Source: Streptomyces sp. NRRL B-24484
Lineage (GTDB): Bacteria > Actinomycetota > Actinomycetes > Streptomycetales > Streptomycetaceae
Direction: 5' to 3'
Assembly: GCF_000717715.1 (NCBI RefSeq)
Contig: NZ_JOAI01000023.1
Location: forward strand, 62,001-126,000
DNA: 64,000 nucleotides
Shown here: positions 7,211 through 14,690 of the stretch, in pieces
Position numbering within the stretch: position 1 is the first letter of the stretch
Layout of the letters: each line of letters opens with the position of its first letter
Notes under the pieces: generated by a model
Database searches by the model: none
What the model saw: only the letters and a program-made list of their open reading frames with translations
What the model was told of the DNA's origin: nothing
Translations under genes and position numbers: made by a program

Positions 7211-8047
7211 TCATGCGGCGCGCTCGATGCGTGGTCCGTCGTCGAGGGTGGCGAGCAGCTCAACGAGCTCAGCCGCGCGCCACGTGCGCCGCCCGTATTT
7301 GTCGGCCCCGGTCGGGGCTGGGCAGCTTGGCCCGGTGGGGCAGGTCACCCGCGGGGCGCCGTGCGGGTCGGTATGCAGGGTCAGCTCGGCCGCGCACCAC
7401 GGGCACGGCCGGCCGATGCCGGTCGAGCGCGCGTCGAGCTGCAGCGCGACGAGCACGAGCCGCTCGCACTGGCCGGCGACCCTGACGGCCTCGTGCTGCA
7501 GGTGCTCGGGCAGCAGGCCGAACAGCGCCGGCCCGCGGCTGTGTGCGCCGGCGTGCTGCTCCGGCTCCGTGTCCTCGTCGAGCAGCCGACCCTCGACCCA
7601 CACCGCGGCCCAGTGCAGGCCGTGCCGGCGGCTACCGGGGTCGGTGGGGCTGCGGTAGGTCCACCGGCGCGGGTCGCCGGCGTCGACCTCGTCGACCGTC
7701 CACACAGCGGGCCGGCCCGGGCTGGACACGAGGCGCCGGCCGATCGGGCGCTGCGCCGCGGCGGCGAGTGTGTCGGCGAGATCGAACAGCAGGGACTCGA
7801 CCCGCAGCGCGGCGTCGAGCGCGTCGAGGTTGGCCGGCGCCGGGTGCTGGCGCAGGGTGAGCGGCGCGCGGTCGCCGACGAGCAGCTCGACCTCGTCGGC
7901 GGCCTGCCGGGCGAGGTGGGTCGATAGCTGTGCCGGCGGCCACTCGGCGGTGGGTGCAGCTTCGATGGCGACGAGCAGCGACCCCCAGTGCTCCCGCACG
8001 GTGCGAAGCTGCTCGACCGCTCGACGAACGCGGGCGGATGGGTACAT
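7211..8047 (-). CDS. Phage protein with C-terminal zinc-binding motif, function unknown
   Basis: A 278-residue protein started at ATG 8045-8047, where TTGGGGGAAT gives a good ribosome binding site; longer upstream frames are shadows. The N-terminal two thirds are helical (MYPSARVRRAVEQLRTVREH). The C-terminal third has CPWC near residue 222 and two further cysteines about 20 residues later (VTCPTGPSCP), a likely zinc knuckle. It is the last gene of the leftward early/middle operon. A broken copy of its 3' end lies at 6377-6705. No named family is recognised. Confidence 0.7.
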   Translation of the reverse strand: MYPSARVRRAVEQLRTVREHWGSLLVAIEAAPTAEWPPAQLSTHLARQAADEVELLVGDRAPLTLRQHPAPANLDALDAALRVESLLFDLADTLAAAAQRPIGRRLVSSPGRPAVWTVDEVDAGDPRRWTYRSPTDPGSRRHGLHWAAVWVEGRLLDEDTEPEQHAGAHSRGPALFGLLPEHLQHEAVRVAGQCERLVLVALQLDARSTGIGRPCPWCAAELTLHTDPHGAPRVTCPTGPSCPAPTGADKYGRRTWRAAELVELLATLDDGPRIERAA

Positions 8048-8090
8048 GTGGATTCCCCCAAGAGTGTTGCGGTGGTGGCGAGTTGGTGAG

Positions 8091-8128
8091 CCCGGGCGTC
8101 CCTCTGTGGCGGTACGGGGACGCCCGGG
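8091..8128 (-). terminator. Hairpin terminator, 12-bp stem
   Basis: CCCGGGCGTCCC pairs with GGGACGCCCGGG across a 14-nt loop, immediately after the leftward gene ending at 8134 and before the ribosome binding site of the gene starting at 8047. Confidence 0.7.
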
Positions 8129-8133
8129 CCGGT

Positions 8134-8559
8134 CTATGCGCCGCGTCGGGTGCGGCGGGCGACGGGTTCGAGGCGGGCCGCGGCGCGGGCGAGTGCCCAC
8201 CCGTCGAGCAGCTCGGCGGCGAGCAGCTGCTCGTACGCTGCGCCGCTCGGCCGGGCTGGCGCCGGCCGCGCGCCGTCGAGGGTGGCCTGCAGGCGGGCGA
8301 GCTCGACCTCGGCGAGCCGGCCCCGCTGCGCCCGGCCGAGCGCCCGCTGGAGCGCGCGCAGCCGCTGTGCCGCGATCCGGCGCAGTCGGGTGTGCCGGCG
8401 GCTCCACTCGCCGCACCACTCCCGGTACTGCGACAGGTCGGTGATTCCGACGCGCAGCAGCTCGGCCTCGGCCGGGAGCAGGGTGCCACGCTCGGCTCGC
8501 TCGACCAGGTGCAGCAGCTGCTCGACGTCCGGCCGGGTGCCGGCGGCGGGGGCGTTCAC
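8134..8559 (-). CDS. Small phage protein, helical, arginine-rich
   Basis: A 141-residue protein whose GTG at 8557-8559 overlaps the previous stop (GTGA). It is almost wholly helical, with ERAERGTLLPAEAELLRVGI and a basic LRRIAAQRLRALQRALGRAQ segment that could be a coiled coil. This pattern occurs in many small actinophage early proteins of unknown role. The long upstream extensions of this frame overlap other genes and were discarded. Confidence 0.6.
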   Translation of the reverse strand: MNAPAAGTRPDVEQLLHLVERAERGTLLPAEAELLRVGITDLSQYREWCGEWSRRHTRLRRIAAQRLRALQRALGRAQRGRLAEVELARLQATLDGARPAPARPSGAAYEQLLAAELLDGWALARAAARLEPVARRTRRGA

Positions 8560-8768
8560 CGGACGTCCCGCGGGTCGAGGACGTACGCGACGACGAGCTG
8601 CCCCTGCTCGTCCACGCTGAGCGCGGCATCGGACGCGGGCCGGCCGGCGGCGCGCAGCTCGGCGCGGACGGTGTCGAGCACTTCGGCCACGGCGGGGAGA
8701 GGCACGGGGATGGGCAGGGCCCGCGCGGCGCGGGTCTCGTGCACGAGGAATCGGGAGGGGACAGACAC
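8556..8768 (-). CDS. Small phage protein of unknown function
   Basis: A 70-residue protein started at GTG 8766-8768 with GAAAGG upstream. It begins VSVPSRFLVHETRAARA and ends VAYVLDPRDVR, coupled to the next gene by overlapping stop and start. The middle segment (AVAEVLDTVRAELRAAG) is helical. No family recognised. The 170 bp upstream (8769-8938) contain no gene I can support. Confidence 0.55.
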   Translation of the reverse strand: MSVPSRFLVHETRAARALPIPVPLPAVAEVLDTVRAELRAAGRPASDAALSVDEQGQLVVAYVLDPRDVR

Positions 8769-8938
8769 GGGCTGTGACCTTTCGGAAGGGGCGGCGCGGA
8801 CACCCGCGCGCATGAGGGGCGCATCGACCGGTCGCGGCGCGCGAGGTAGCGAATTCACTTACGGTGAGCGACAGTTCGAGCTTTCGGGCTTGGCCTGCCG
8901 GGGTGGTTCGGGCGCTTGTTGTGGGCGGCTTGCCGCGG

Positions 8939-9619
8939 CTATGCGGCGTGCTCGGCGGGCCGGATCGCGGCGGCCTCGACGCGGGATGGGTGCGGCGTCT
9001 TTCGGCGGTGCCAGGTGCCGGCCTGCTCGGTCCCGCGATGGGTCCGACGTCGGCACGGCTCACCGGCCGACGCCCGGCACCATTCGCACGCCACGGTGAG
9101 CGCGTCCGGATGGCCGGCCCGGGCCGCGGCCTCCCGCGCCGCGCGCACCGGCCGGAACGGCGCGAGCTGCTCGGCAGCCCCGGCGGGCAGCGCCCGGCCG
9201 ACGCCGAGCTGCCCGGCGACCGACGGGTGCGGCCCACCGGTCAGCTCCCGCGAGCTGGACGGCACGGCCTGCCCAGTGGCGACCGCCTGCCGCTGTGCCC
9301 GGATCGCGGCCTGGTACGCCGCGACGTTGTCGGGGTCGACGGCCGGGCGCGGGTCGGTGTGCCGGGCGAGTAGGGACCGGCGGTGCGCGGCCCATGGGCG
9401 GGTGATGTCGACGGCCAGGATCGGGAACGGGGACTCGGCGACGTGCCGGCGAACCGTGGCGGCGGCGTCCCACCCGTCGGGCGCGGTGGCCGGTACGTCC
9501 TGCAGCAGCTCGCACCACCGGGACAGCTGCGCGACGGCCTCGGCTGCGGTCGCGTTGGCGGTGCGCGGGTCGAGCTCGGCGACGTAGGCGAGCAGCGCGG
9601 CAACTTCTTCCGGTGTCAT
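8939..9619 (-). CDS. Phage protein with zinc-finger C terminus
   Basis: A 226-residue protein coupled to the replication-type gene by an ATGA overlap. The C-terminal part carries VACEWCRASAGEPCRRR followed by GTEQAGTWHRRK, the C-x2-C-x6-C plus histidine pattern of small zinc-binding domains common in actinophage proteins (often annotated zinc finger domain-containing). The N-terminal part is helical, with a conserved-looking segment HVAESPFPILAVDITRPW. Function is not known. Position next to the replication gene suggests a DNA-related role. Confidence 0.65.
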   Translation of the reverse strand: MTPEEVAALLAYVAELDPRTANATAAEAVAQLSRWCELLQDVPATAPDGWDAAATVRRHVAESPFPILAVDITRPWAAHRRSLLARHTDPRPAVDPDNVAAYQAAIRAQRQAVATGQAVPSSSRELTGGPHPSVAGQLGVGRALPAGAAEQLAPFRPVRAAREAAARAGHPDALTVACEWCRASAGEPCRRRTHRGTEQAGTWHRRKTPHPSRVEAAAIRPAEHAA

Positions 9620-10434
9620 CGGGCACCCCCTCGGGCGTTCAGTTCGTCGAGCGCGGCCTGCAGTAGCGCGGCGTTCCGGTTAGCTGGCTGTGAGGGGCGG
9701 GAGGCGCCCCCGGGGATGGCCCGCAGCGGACCGCGGGCCGGCCGCTCCCGGGCGATCCACTGCTGCCAGTCAGCGCGCCACTGACCGGCGGTCCGCTCGG
9801 GCGCAGTCGCGCGGTGAGCGAGCCACTTCGCGGTGGCGGTGTCGATGCCGTCGAGGCCGAGCCGCTGCAGGTGGCCGGAGACCGCGGCCCACCCGATCAG
9901 TTCGTCGTCGGGCTGCCAGTCGGGAGGCAGAGCGCAGGTAGCGGAGGAACGAGCGGCGGCAGAGCCCGTGCGCGTGCGCGCACTCTGCTTCCCTCCCGTT
10001 ACTCCCGTTCCCTTCTGGTTCTGGGGTGCAGAATCCGCACCCCCACCGGTGCAGGAACTGCACCCCTGCCCTGCAGTTTCTGCACCCCCGCTGGTGCAGT
10101 TTTCGCACCCCCCGCCCGGCGGGGGAGCAGAATCCGCACCCCCGTCCGAGTCGGCCCCGGGCACCCATCCGACGGCGTGCGGGAGCCGGTAGACGCGCTC
10201 ACCGCGGGGACCGCGCCGGCCCTCGACGAGCTGCAGCTCGCCGGATGCGAGCGCGGTGTCGACGGCCGCGACGACGGCCCGCTGTGACGCGCGGGTCCGG
10301 GCGGCAAGGCTCCGGGTCGAGCCGTAGGCGGTGCACGCGGGGCCGGCGTGCTCGGCGAGCGACAGCAGCACGAGGCGGGCCGTGCCGCGGGCGCGAGACT
10401 CCTCCCACACCCAATCTCGGGCGGCGTGACTCAA
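9616..10434 (-). CDS. Phage replication-type protein with winged-helix N terminus
   Basis: A 272-residue protein. Residues about 1-75 are a winged helix of the kind found in phage replisome organisers (ARLVLLSLAEHAGPACTAYG and STRSLAARTRASQRAVVAAV). Residues about 105-145 are low complexity, rich in Gly, Cys, Ala and Ser, and are encoded by a set of DNA repeats (see 10024-10143). The C-terminal domain contains DWQPDDELIGWAAVSGHLQR and a Trp-rich stretch typical of phage replication initiators that load helicase. The layout, initiator gene with repeats inside, is like lambda O and lactococcal Rep genes. The role as initiator is inferred. Confidence 0.7.
   Translation of the reverse strand: MSHAARDWVWEESRARGTARLVLLSLAEHAGPACTAYGSTRSLAARTRASQRAVVAAVDTALASGELQLVEGRRGPRGERVYRLPHAVGWVPGADSDGGADSAPPPGGGCENCTSGGAETAGQGCSSCTGGGADSAPQNQKGTGVTGGKQSARTRTGSAAARSSATCALPPDWQPDDELIGWAAVSGHLQRLGLDGIDTATAKWLAHRATAPERTAGQWRADWQQWIARERPARGPLRAIPGGASRPSQPANRNAALLQAALDELNARGGAR
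10024..10143. repeat. Five iteron-like repeats inside the replication gene (phage origin candidate)
   Basis: Five copies of a motif of the form (G)GTGCAG-N4-6-(T/C)GCACCCC occur; GCAG starts at 10028, 10051, 10073, 10096 and 10127, spacings 23, 22, 23 and 31 bp. Several copies are themselves inverted repeats, such as GGTGCAG-GAA-CTGCACC. Spacing is near two helical turns and not a multiple of three, so the repeat falls in changing reading frames, which points to DNA-level rather than protein-level conservation. Confidence 0.7.
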
Positions 10435-10542
10435 CGTGGTTTCCCCCTTGGGTGGTTCGGGACGGATGGCGGTGCGGGGCGGTTGGCGACCGCGGCCGGC
10501 GTGTGCCGGTCACAGCGCGGCCCGCATGGATACGGGCGGGCA

Positions 10543-10569
10543 GGCCGGCCGCACGAGATGCGGCCGGCC
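10543..10569 (-). terminator. Hairpin terminator, 11-bp stem
   Basis: GGCCGGCCGCA and TGCGGCCGGCC form a perfect stem with a 5-nt loop, 14 bp after the end of the leftward gene at 10583. It probably separates the small-gene operon from the replication gene. Confidence 0.75.
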
Positions 10570-10582
10570 GCGCAGAGCGGGC

Positions 10583-10774
10583 TCACGAGGCGACGCCGAG
10601 CCCGTCGAGCTGGCCGGGCCCCGGAGTAGGCCGGTCCTCGACGATCGGCAGCACCCGCGGCCGGCGCCGCTGGCGCGGAGGCGCGGCGTGGGTCGGGTAG
10701 GGGTGTGTGGTCCCGTCGATGGCGAGCTGCAGCGGCGTCTCGACGATGTCCTCGACGGCGGTCCGGCTGCTCAC
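10583..10774 (-). CDS. Small phage protein, coupled operon member
   Basis: A 63-residue protein. Its GTG at 10772-10774 overlaps the previous stop (GTGA). It reads VSSRTAVEDIVETPLQLAID at the start and has an Arg/Pro-rich middle (PPRQRRRPRVLP) before an acidic end. It is the last gene of a five-gene chain linked by stop-start overlaps. No family recognised; the coupling is the main evidence that it is translated. Confidence 0.55.
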   Translation of the reverse strand: MSSRTAVEDIVETPLQLAIDGTTHPYPTHAAPPRQRRRPRVLPIVEDRPTPGPGQLDGLGVAS

Positions 10775-10965
10775 GCGACCGCCCTCGACGACTCGCCGAC
10801 CCCGGCGCGGCGTCGCCCGACGCGCGCGATCAGGTCGAGGTACCACCGCGGCTCTCCGGCGGCCTGCGCCGCCCGCCAGATCCGCCGCACTTCCTCGACG
10901 TCGTCGGCGACCACGGCAGCGGCCAGGAACAGTGGGCGGGCTCGCGGAAGGGCGTGCACGCTCAT
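10771..10965 (-). CDS. Small phage protein, coupled operon member
   Basis: A 64-residue protein from ATG 10963-10965, overlapping the previous stop (ATGA). It begins MSVHALPRARPLFLAAAVVA and contains EEVRRIWRAAQAAGEPRWYL, a short helical motif seen in small actinophage proteins. No function can be assigned. Longer frames in the same phase are shadows of the two upstream genes. Confidence 0.55.
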   Translation of the reverse strand: MSVHALPRARPLFLAAAVVADDVEEVRRIWRAAQAAGEPRWYLDLIARVGRRRAGVGESSRAVA

Positions 10966-11432
10966 TGCTCGTACTCCAGTTCGATGTGGCGGCGGCCGGC
11001 AACCGTGCGCGCCGCAAGCTGCTGCAGCTGCTCGCCGAGCCCGACCGCGGCCCGGTAGGAGAGATCGGCGGCGAGCAGGCCGTCGCCGGCCGGCAGCAGG
11101 TCGACGAGCTCGGCCCGCCGGCGGCGCATCACGGCCGCGCGCCGGCGGCGGACCGCCCAACGCAGCAGAGCGGAGCGCACCCCGGCACGAGCCCGGTCTC
11201 GGGAGGCGTCGAGCGCAGCGCCGGCCCAGTCGAGGCCGTAGTCGCTCCCGTGCGGGTCGAGCGCCCGGGCCCGGTGGTGAGCTGCCGCGATGGCGAGCTC
11301 GCGAAGTCGCTCGCCGACGAGCTGCTCGTCGGCAGCGAACGCGAGCGCGACCAGGTCGAGCAGCCGCTCGGCCCCATCGGTCACGTCGAGCCGGACCGTG
11401 TAGCCGTCCGGGTGGAGTTCGGCGCGGATCAC
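10962..11432 (-). CDS. Phage early protein of unknown function
   Basis: A 156-residue protein started at GTG 11430-11432, overlapping the previous stop. Mostly helical and Arg/Ala-rich, with AERLLDLVALAFAADEQLVG and a basic WAVRRRRAAVMRRRR segment in the middle. It is the longest member of the leftward small-gene operon. No domain is recognised. Confidence 0.6.
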   Translation of the reverse strand: MIRAELHPDGYTVRLDVTDGAERLLDLVALAFAADEQLVGERLRELAIAAAHHRARALDPHGSDYGLDWAGAALDASRDRARAGVRSALLRWAVRRRRAAVMRRRRAELVDLLPAGDGLLAADLSYRAAVGLGEQLQQLAARTVAGRRHIELEYEQ

Positions 11433-11728
11433 GCGGCTTCACCCCCGACCACGGCCGGTCGGCTCGGCTCGCCGATCCACCGGGCGTAGACCCGGTGTTC
11501 GCCCTCGACGGTCCGCGCAACGGCCTGAAAGGCGCCGGCGGGCTCGTACGCCCCGAGCTTCGCGGACCGGATCGCCTGCGCCGCGGACGCGGCCCGGGTG
11601 ATGCTGGCCGACCGCTGGACGACCGCCCACTCAGACGGCCGATCCCGCAGAGCCCGCGCGATCCTGCCGTGCTTGGTCTCCGCCGCGGGCGGCGGCCCGA
11701 GAAACTCGACAACCTGCCCCGCGCTCAT
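11429..11728 (-). CDS. Phage early protein of unknown function
   Basis: A 99-residue protein, ATG overlapping the previous stop (ATGA). The first 60 residues look like a compact basic domain (HGRIARALRDRPSEWAVVQR, ITRAASAAQAIRSAKLGAY) and the end includes EGEHRVYARWIGEPS. This resembles small actinophage DNA-binding-like proteins with a Tyr/Arg C-terminal motif. Assignment is weak; the gene itself is well supported by coupling. Confidence 0.6.
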   Translation of the reverse strand: MSAGQVVEFLGPPPAAETKHGRIARALRDRPSEWAVVQRSASITRAASAAQAIRSAKLGAYEPAGAFQAVARTVEGEHRVYARWIGEPSRPAVVGGEAA

Positions 11729-11916
11729 GCCGCGATCCGCTCGACGCTGGGCTGGGCGGCCTGTTCCGCGGCAGCCTGTTCGGCGGCGAGCCGCTCGGCT
11801 CGTGCCCTGAGAACATGCGGCCCCAGGATGCGAGCGACGAGCGAGAGCTGCTCATCGGTGGGATCTGGCCACGCGTGCAGGTGTGCAGACCGGGCGACAC
11901 GGTCACGGTTAGACAT
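11725..11916 (-). CDS. First gene of the leftward early operon, small protein
   Basis: A 63-residue protein, MSNRDRVARSAHLHAWPDPT at the start, with a strong ribosome binding site (AAGGGGGAG) before ATG 11914-11916. It has an Ala/Glu-rich helix at the C terminus. It lies about 90 bp downstream of the best-looking leftward promoter in the prophage. No family recognised. Confidence 0.6.
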   Translation of the reverse strand: MSNRDRVARSAHLHAWPDPTDEQLSLVARILGPHVLRARAERLAAEQAAAEQAAQPSVERIAA

Positions 11917-12013
11917 CTACTCCCCCTTGACTCTGTTACGGAACGAAGACAAGGGGAACGCTGGAACTTGCAGCTCAGGCCGTTGCGCTTGTCTCCGTTT
12001 CGAGACAGCTACG

Positions 12014-12042
12014 AACCTAGGACGGCCAATACTGCACGTCAA
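12014..12042 (-). promoter_or_regulatory. Leftward early promoter of the prophage
   Basis: On the minus strand, TTGACG (12037-12042) and TAGGTT (12014-12019) are separated by exactly 17 bp, close to the actinomycete housekeeping sigma consensus. Transcription would start near 12007, about 90 nt before the first leftward gene. Confidence 0.65.
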
Positions 12043-12090
12043 CGCCATATCACGATTGGTTCAACCAGCGGCATGTGCGCTTCAATGGGT

Positions 12091-12110
12091 GTGTTCGCGT
12101 AACGCGACAC
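12091..12110. promoter_or_regulatory. Inverted repeat, operator candidate
   Basis: GTG-T-TCGCG-TAA-CGCGA-CAC is an almost perfect inverted repeat with one extra T. It lies 18 bp upstream of the XRE regulator start, where a repressor could autoregulate the gene. Confidence 0.5.
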
Positions 12111-12128
12111 GAACGGAGATGAGAACTG

Positions 12129-12518
12129 ATGTGGGAATCGACCCCGTTCGCCGACATGGTGCGCGAAGCGGCAGCAGCAGACGGCGTGACCTATCGGCGA
12201 CTGGCCGAGAGTGCCATTGACCCGCAGACCGGGCAGGGCCTCACTCACAACTCCCTGTGGAAGATCGCCAACGGCGAGCCGGTCAAGATCGCCCCCTGGA
12301 TCGTCAGAGCTGTTGCCGCGGCAATAGGTCGCGACCTCCGAGAGGTGCAGGCCGCAGCCGCCGAGCAGTACATCGGACTGACCGCCGGCGACCCGTTCGA
12401 CGCCACCACCCCAAGCGCGGCCGTAGTCGTCGCCCACGTGCCGGGACTACGACCGGCGGACATGCCGAAGGTCGAGGAGCTTTTGAGGAACTGGGCGTCA
12501 GGTTCTGTGCGTAACTAG
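12129..12518 (+). CDS. XRE-type helix-turn-helix regulator (prophage)
   Basis: A 129-residue protein. Residues about 5-75 form a Cro/CI-type helix-turn-helix with a variation common in actinobacteria (VTYRRLAESAIDPQTG, LTHNSLWKIANGEPV, ...IVRAVAAAIGRDLREVQAAA). The C-terminal 45 residues include ATTPSAAVVVAHVPGLRPAD. It is divergent from the leftward early operon and is the obvious immunity or lysogeny regulator candidate. It has no peptidase domain, so any induction would not use LexA-type self-cleavage. The start is preceded by GGAG at 10 bp. Confidence 0.75.
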   Translation: MWESTPFADMVREAAAADGVTYRRLAESAIDPQTGQGLTHNSLWKIANGEPVKIAPWIVRAVAAAIGRDLREVQAAAAEQYIGLTAGDPFDATTPSAAVVVAHVPGLRPADMPKVEELLRNWASGSVRN

Positions 12519-12579
12519 TGATTGAACACGCAACCGAACATGAGTGACCTGCGGCTTTCCCGACGGTAGTGTGTGCAGG

Positions 12580-12607
12580 CCCGATTCGTAACTGTGTACG
12601 AATCGGG
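12580..12607. promoter_or_regulatory. Perfect 11-bp inverted repeat upstream of a small gene
   Basis: CCCGATTCGTA and TACGAATCGGG flank the 6-bp spacer ACTGTG, 34 bp before the ATG at 12642. No T-run follows, so an operator or leader stem is more likely than a terminator. Confidence 0.55.
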
Positions 12608-12641
12608 CATGCGAGGCATGCTCTAAGGGGGAACCAACCGC

Positions 12642-12827
12642 ATGATCAAGGTCTGCCGCACCCGACTCGACCCCGGCGCCCCGGCCGTCGTCCGGGCAAC
12701 CGACGAGGACCTCGTCCTCGCGGTTGACGACCGACACATCACGCCAACAGGCGCAACCGCCATCGAGGTTGCGCTCAACGGACTGATTGACCGCGGCCCA
12801 GAGTCGAGCCAAGGGGGCGACTGTTAA
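12642..12827 (+). CDS. Small prophage protein of unknown function
   Basis: A 61-residue protein with AAGGGGG ten bases before its ATG. It reads MIKVCRTRLDPGAPAVVRAT and ends in a Cys. It sits between the XRE gene and a large terminator, under its own possible operator. Short size keeps confidence moderate; no family is recognised. Confidence 0.5.
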   Translation: MIKVCRTRLDPGAPAVVRATDEDLVLAVDDRHITPTGATAIEVALNGLIDRGPESSQGGDC

Positions 12828-12844
12828 TGAGGTTCCCCGGCGAC

Positions 12845-12884
12845 GCCAACGGGCCGCACAGCGAACGCTGTGCGGCCCGTTGGC
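12845..12884. terminator. Bidirectional terminator, 18-bp perfect stem
   Basis: GCCAACGGGCCGCACAGC pairs fully with GCTGTGCGGCCCGTTGGC around GAAC, between two converging genes (12,827 plus strand, 12,894 minus strand). Confidence 0.85.
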
Positions 12885-12893
12885 TGTTCGGGG

Positions 12894-14615
12894 CTATGCC
12901 CCGAGCGTCATCCCCTTCGGGGTGACGACCACATACCGCTCGATGGTCTCGGCCGTGGGCCGAACGCCCTGCCCCGGACTCTTCAGCCGGACATCAAGCA
13001 AGGCCGCGGCGATGAGGCGTTGCTGCTCCAAGTCAAGCTGCTTCCAAGCCTTCGCGACGTCCTCGCGACTCCCGACGGCGATGTCCTTGACGACCGGAGG
13101 CACTCGCAGGGTCGTCAACTCCTTCTCCGCCTCCTTGATCTTGGGTTCGAGATCATCCTCGATCGCGGCCAGCGCCGCCGGAGAGATCTCGCCGGCCGCT
13201 GCCGACTTGTAGAACGCACGCAGGCGTGTCTGAAGGATCGTGAGCTCGGCCTGCTTGTCGGCGTGCTTCTTCGCCCGCTTCTCGTCGGCCGCAAGGTAGG
13301 CCGCGAACCACTTCGGCTCTGACAGCCAGTCAAACATCTGGCCCGCGACGTACTTGTCGACGAGCTCGACGTCGAGCGAGAAGTGGAAGCCCTTGGTCTC
13401 CCCGTGTCCCGGCGTCTTGCACTTGTACTGGGTGACCTGCTTGCCCTCGCCGGTTTCCGGGTCGATCGTCCGGTGCCGGCGGCTGCCGGTGTAGAAGATG
13501 AAAGTGCACTTGTGGCAGCGCCCGATGCCCGAGAGCCAGTGTGCTGCGGCGGTCGGTCGAGAACCTTCCCGTGTCGACGCGCGCTTCGTGCTGATCGCCA
13601 AGCAGCGCGCGTGTGTTGACGGGTCGATGATGGCCGGCCACGCGTTCTCTTTGGTCGCGACGCCATGGCTTACCCGAATGCCCAGGTAACGGGGGTCATT
13701 CGCGATCTTCTTGATCGTCCACGTGTTCCACTCCGCGGCCACGGCCGGCAGGGCCCGCTCGTTGAAGTCGGCGGCGATGCTTGCCGCAGGCTCCTCGTCT
13801 CGGAGCAAGCGGCTGTTGGCCTCTGCCCGGATCTCGGCGTGCATCGGGTGATCCCTCACCGGACCCAAGGCGACCGTCTCGACCTGCTTCGCGGTCCACC
13901 GCTCGGCCGGCGGTGGAATCCTCTTCGCCTCCAGCTCCCGCCTGATCTTGGCCGGCCCGTCGCCGTCGGCGTACCGGGTGCAGATGAACCGGACGACCGG
14001 CGCCTCGTCCTCCTGCAGCACGACCTCGACAAACGCGCCAGTGCGCTCGTCGTAGACGCGCCTGTACCCGTACGGGGTCGGACCGTGCGGCCGGCCGTTC
14101 GCAGCGTTCGCGCGAAGCGACCGCTTGACGTTGTCCCGAAGCTCGTCGACCTCGCGCTCGCCGACCAGTGCATCGAGGCCGGTCCGGAACCGGTCATCCT
14201 TCGACGCCATGTCGTAGACGCGACCACCGTAGACCAGCAACACGCCAGCAGCGGCGCACGCGTCCCGCAGACGGACGTACACCGCCAAGTCACGCTGCAG
14301 CCGGGTCGATGCCCACGAGATCACCATGTCGAGCCGGCGGTGCGCAATGTCGTCGAGCAGCCGCTCGAACTCGTCACGCTCGCCACGGCCGTAACGCGAC
14401 GCCGAGATGCCGTCATCGACGTACTCGCATCCCAGGTCAACCGTCACGCCGAGCCGGCCGGCGTCCGCGTGCGACGCTTCGAGCTGCTCCGCGACCGACC
14501 GGTGCTTCGACTTCTTCTTACCCGCGTAGTTGGACTTGCGGGCGTAGATGCCCGCCCGCATCCCCTCGTAGGACACCCGCTGCCCAGGCGCTCCCGCGAA
14601 CGTTTCCAGCGCCAT
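12894..14615 (-). CDS. int: Large serine integrase of the prophage
   Basis: A 573-residue large serine recombinase. The resolvase domain starts at about residue 20 with GIYARKSN, catalytic serine 28, followed by DDGISASRYGRGERDEFERL. The recombinase domain spans about 170-320 (NAANGRPHGPTPYGYRRVYD). A zinc ribbon follows with IGRCHKCTF and a second Cys/His pair in YKCKTPGHG, then a coiled-coil region (ADEKRAKKHADKQAELTILQ). It would recombine attP with attB. I chose ATG 14613-14615 because AGAGGGGG lies 4-11 bp upstream; the ATG seven codons earlier lacks a site. It abuts the attachment site, as usual for these phages. Confidence 0.95.
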   Translation of the reverse strand: MALETFAGAPGQRVSYEGMRAGIYARKSNYAGKKKSKHRSVAEQLEASHADAGRLGVTVDLGCEYVDDGISASRYGRGERDEFERLLDDIAHRRLDMVISWASTRLQRDLAVYVRLRDACAAAGVLLVYGGRVYDMASKDDRFRTGLDALVGEREVDELRDNVKRSLRANAANGRPHGPTPYGYRRVYDERTGAFVEVVLQEDEAPVVRFICTRYADGDGPAKIRRELEAKRIPPPAERWTAKQVETVALGPVRDHPMHAEIRAEANSRLLRDEEPAASIAADFNERALPAVAAEWNTWTIKKIANDPRYLGIRVSHGVATKENAWPAIIDPSTHARCLAISTKRASTREGSRPTAAAHWLSGIGRCHKCTFIFYTGSRRHRTIDPETGEGKQVTQYKCKTPGHGETKGFHFSLDVELVDKYVAGQMFDWLSEPKWFAAYLAADEKRAKKHADKQAELTILQTRLRAFYKSAAAGEISPAALAAIEDDLEPKIKEAEKELTTLRVPPVVKDIAVGSREDVAKAWKQLDLEQQRLIAAALLDVRLKSPGQGVRPTAETIERYVVVTPKGMTLGA

Positions 14616-14649
14616 GCGACCCCCTCTGATGATCACACGATATACGTGC

Positions 14650-14690
14650 GTCTCTAAGAGAGAACTACCTTGGACTCGGTGTTCACCGCG
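14650..14690. other. attR: Prophage attachment junction within a GNAT gene
   Basis: The acetyltransferase frame is normal through NTE (ending near 14,670) and hits a stop at 14,654, only 39 bp from the integrase start. The family normally continues for 60-80 more residues. The crossover therefore lies roughly in 14,655-14,690. The exact core cannot be fixed because the other junction is not in the window. The name attR is by orientation in this window. Confidence 0.7.

Larger units (their letters stand above)
1..14690. mobile_element. Prophage, integrase-proximal end (left end outside window)
   Basis: A block of phage genes runs leftward from a large serine integrase at 12,894-14,615. It contains terminase subunits, portal and minor capsid genes in typical late-gene order, plus an early operon of small coupled genes. 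The right boundary is placed where a GNAT acetyltransferase reading frame is cut off at about 14,654-14,690. The left boundary is not in the window, so the element exceeds 14.6 kb. No lysis or tail genes are visible, and they presumably lie to the left. Whether the phage is inducible cannot be judged. Confidence 0.92.
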
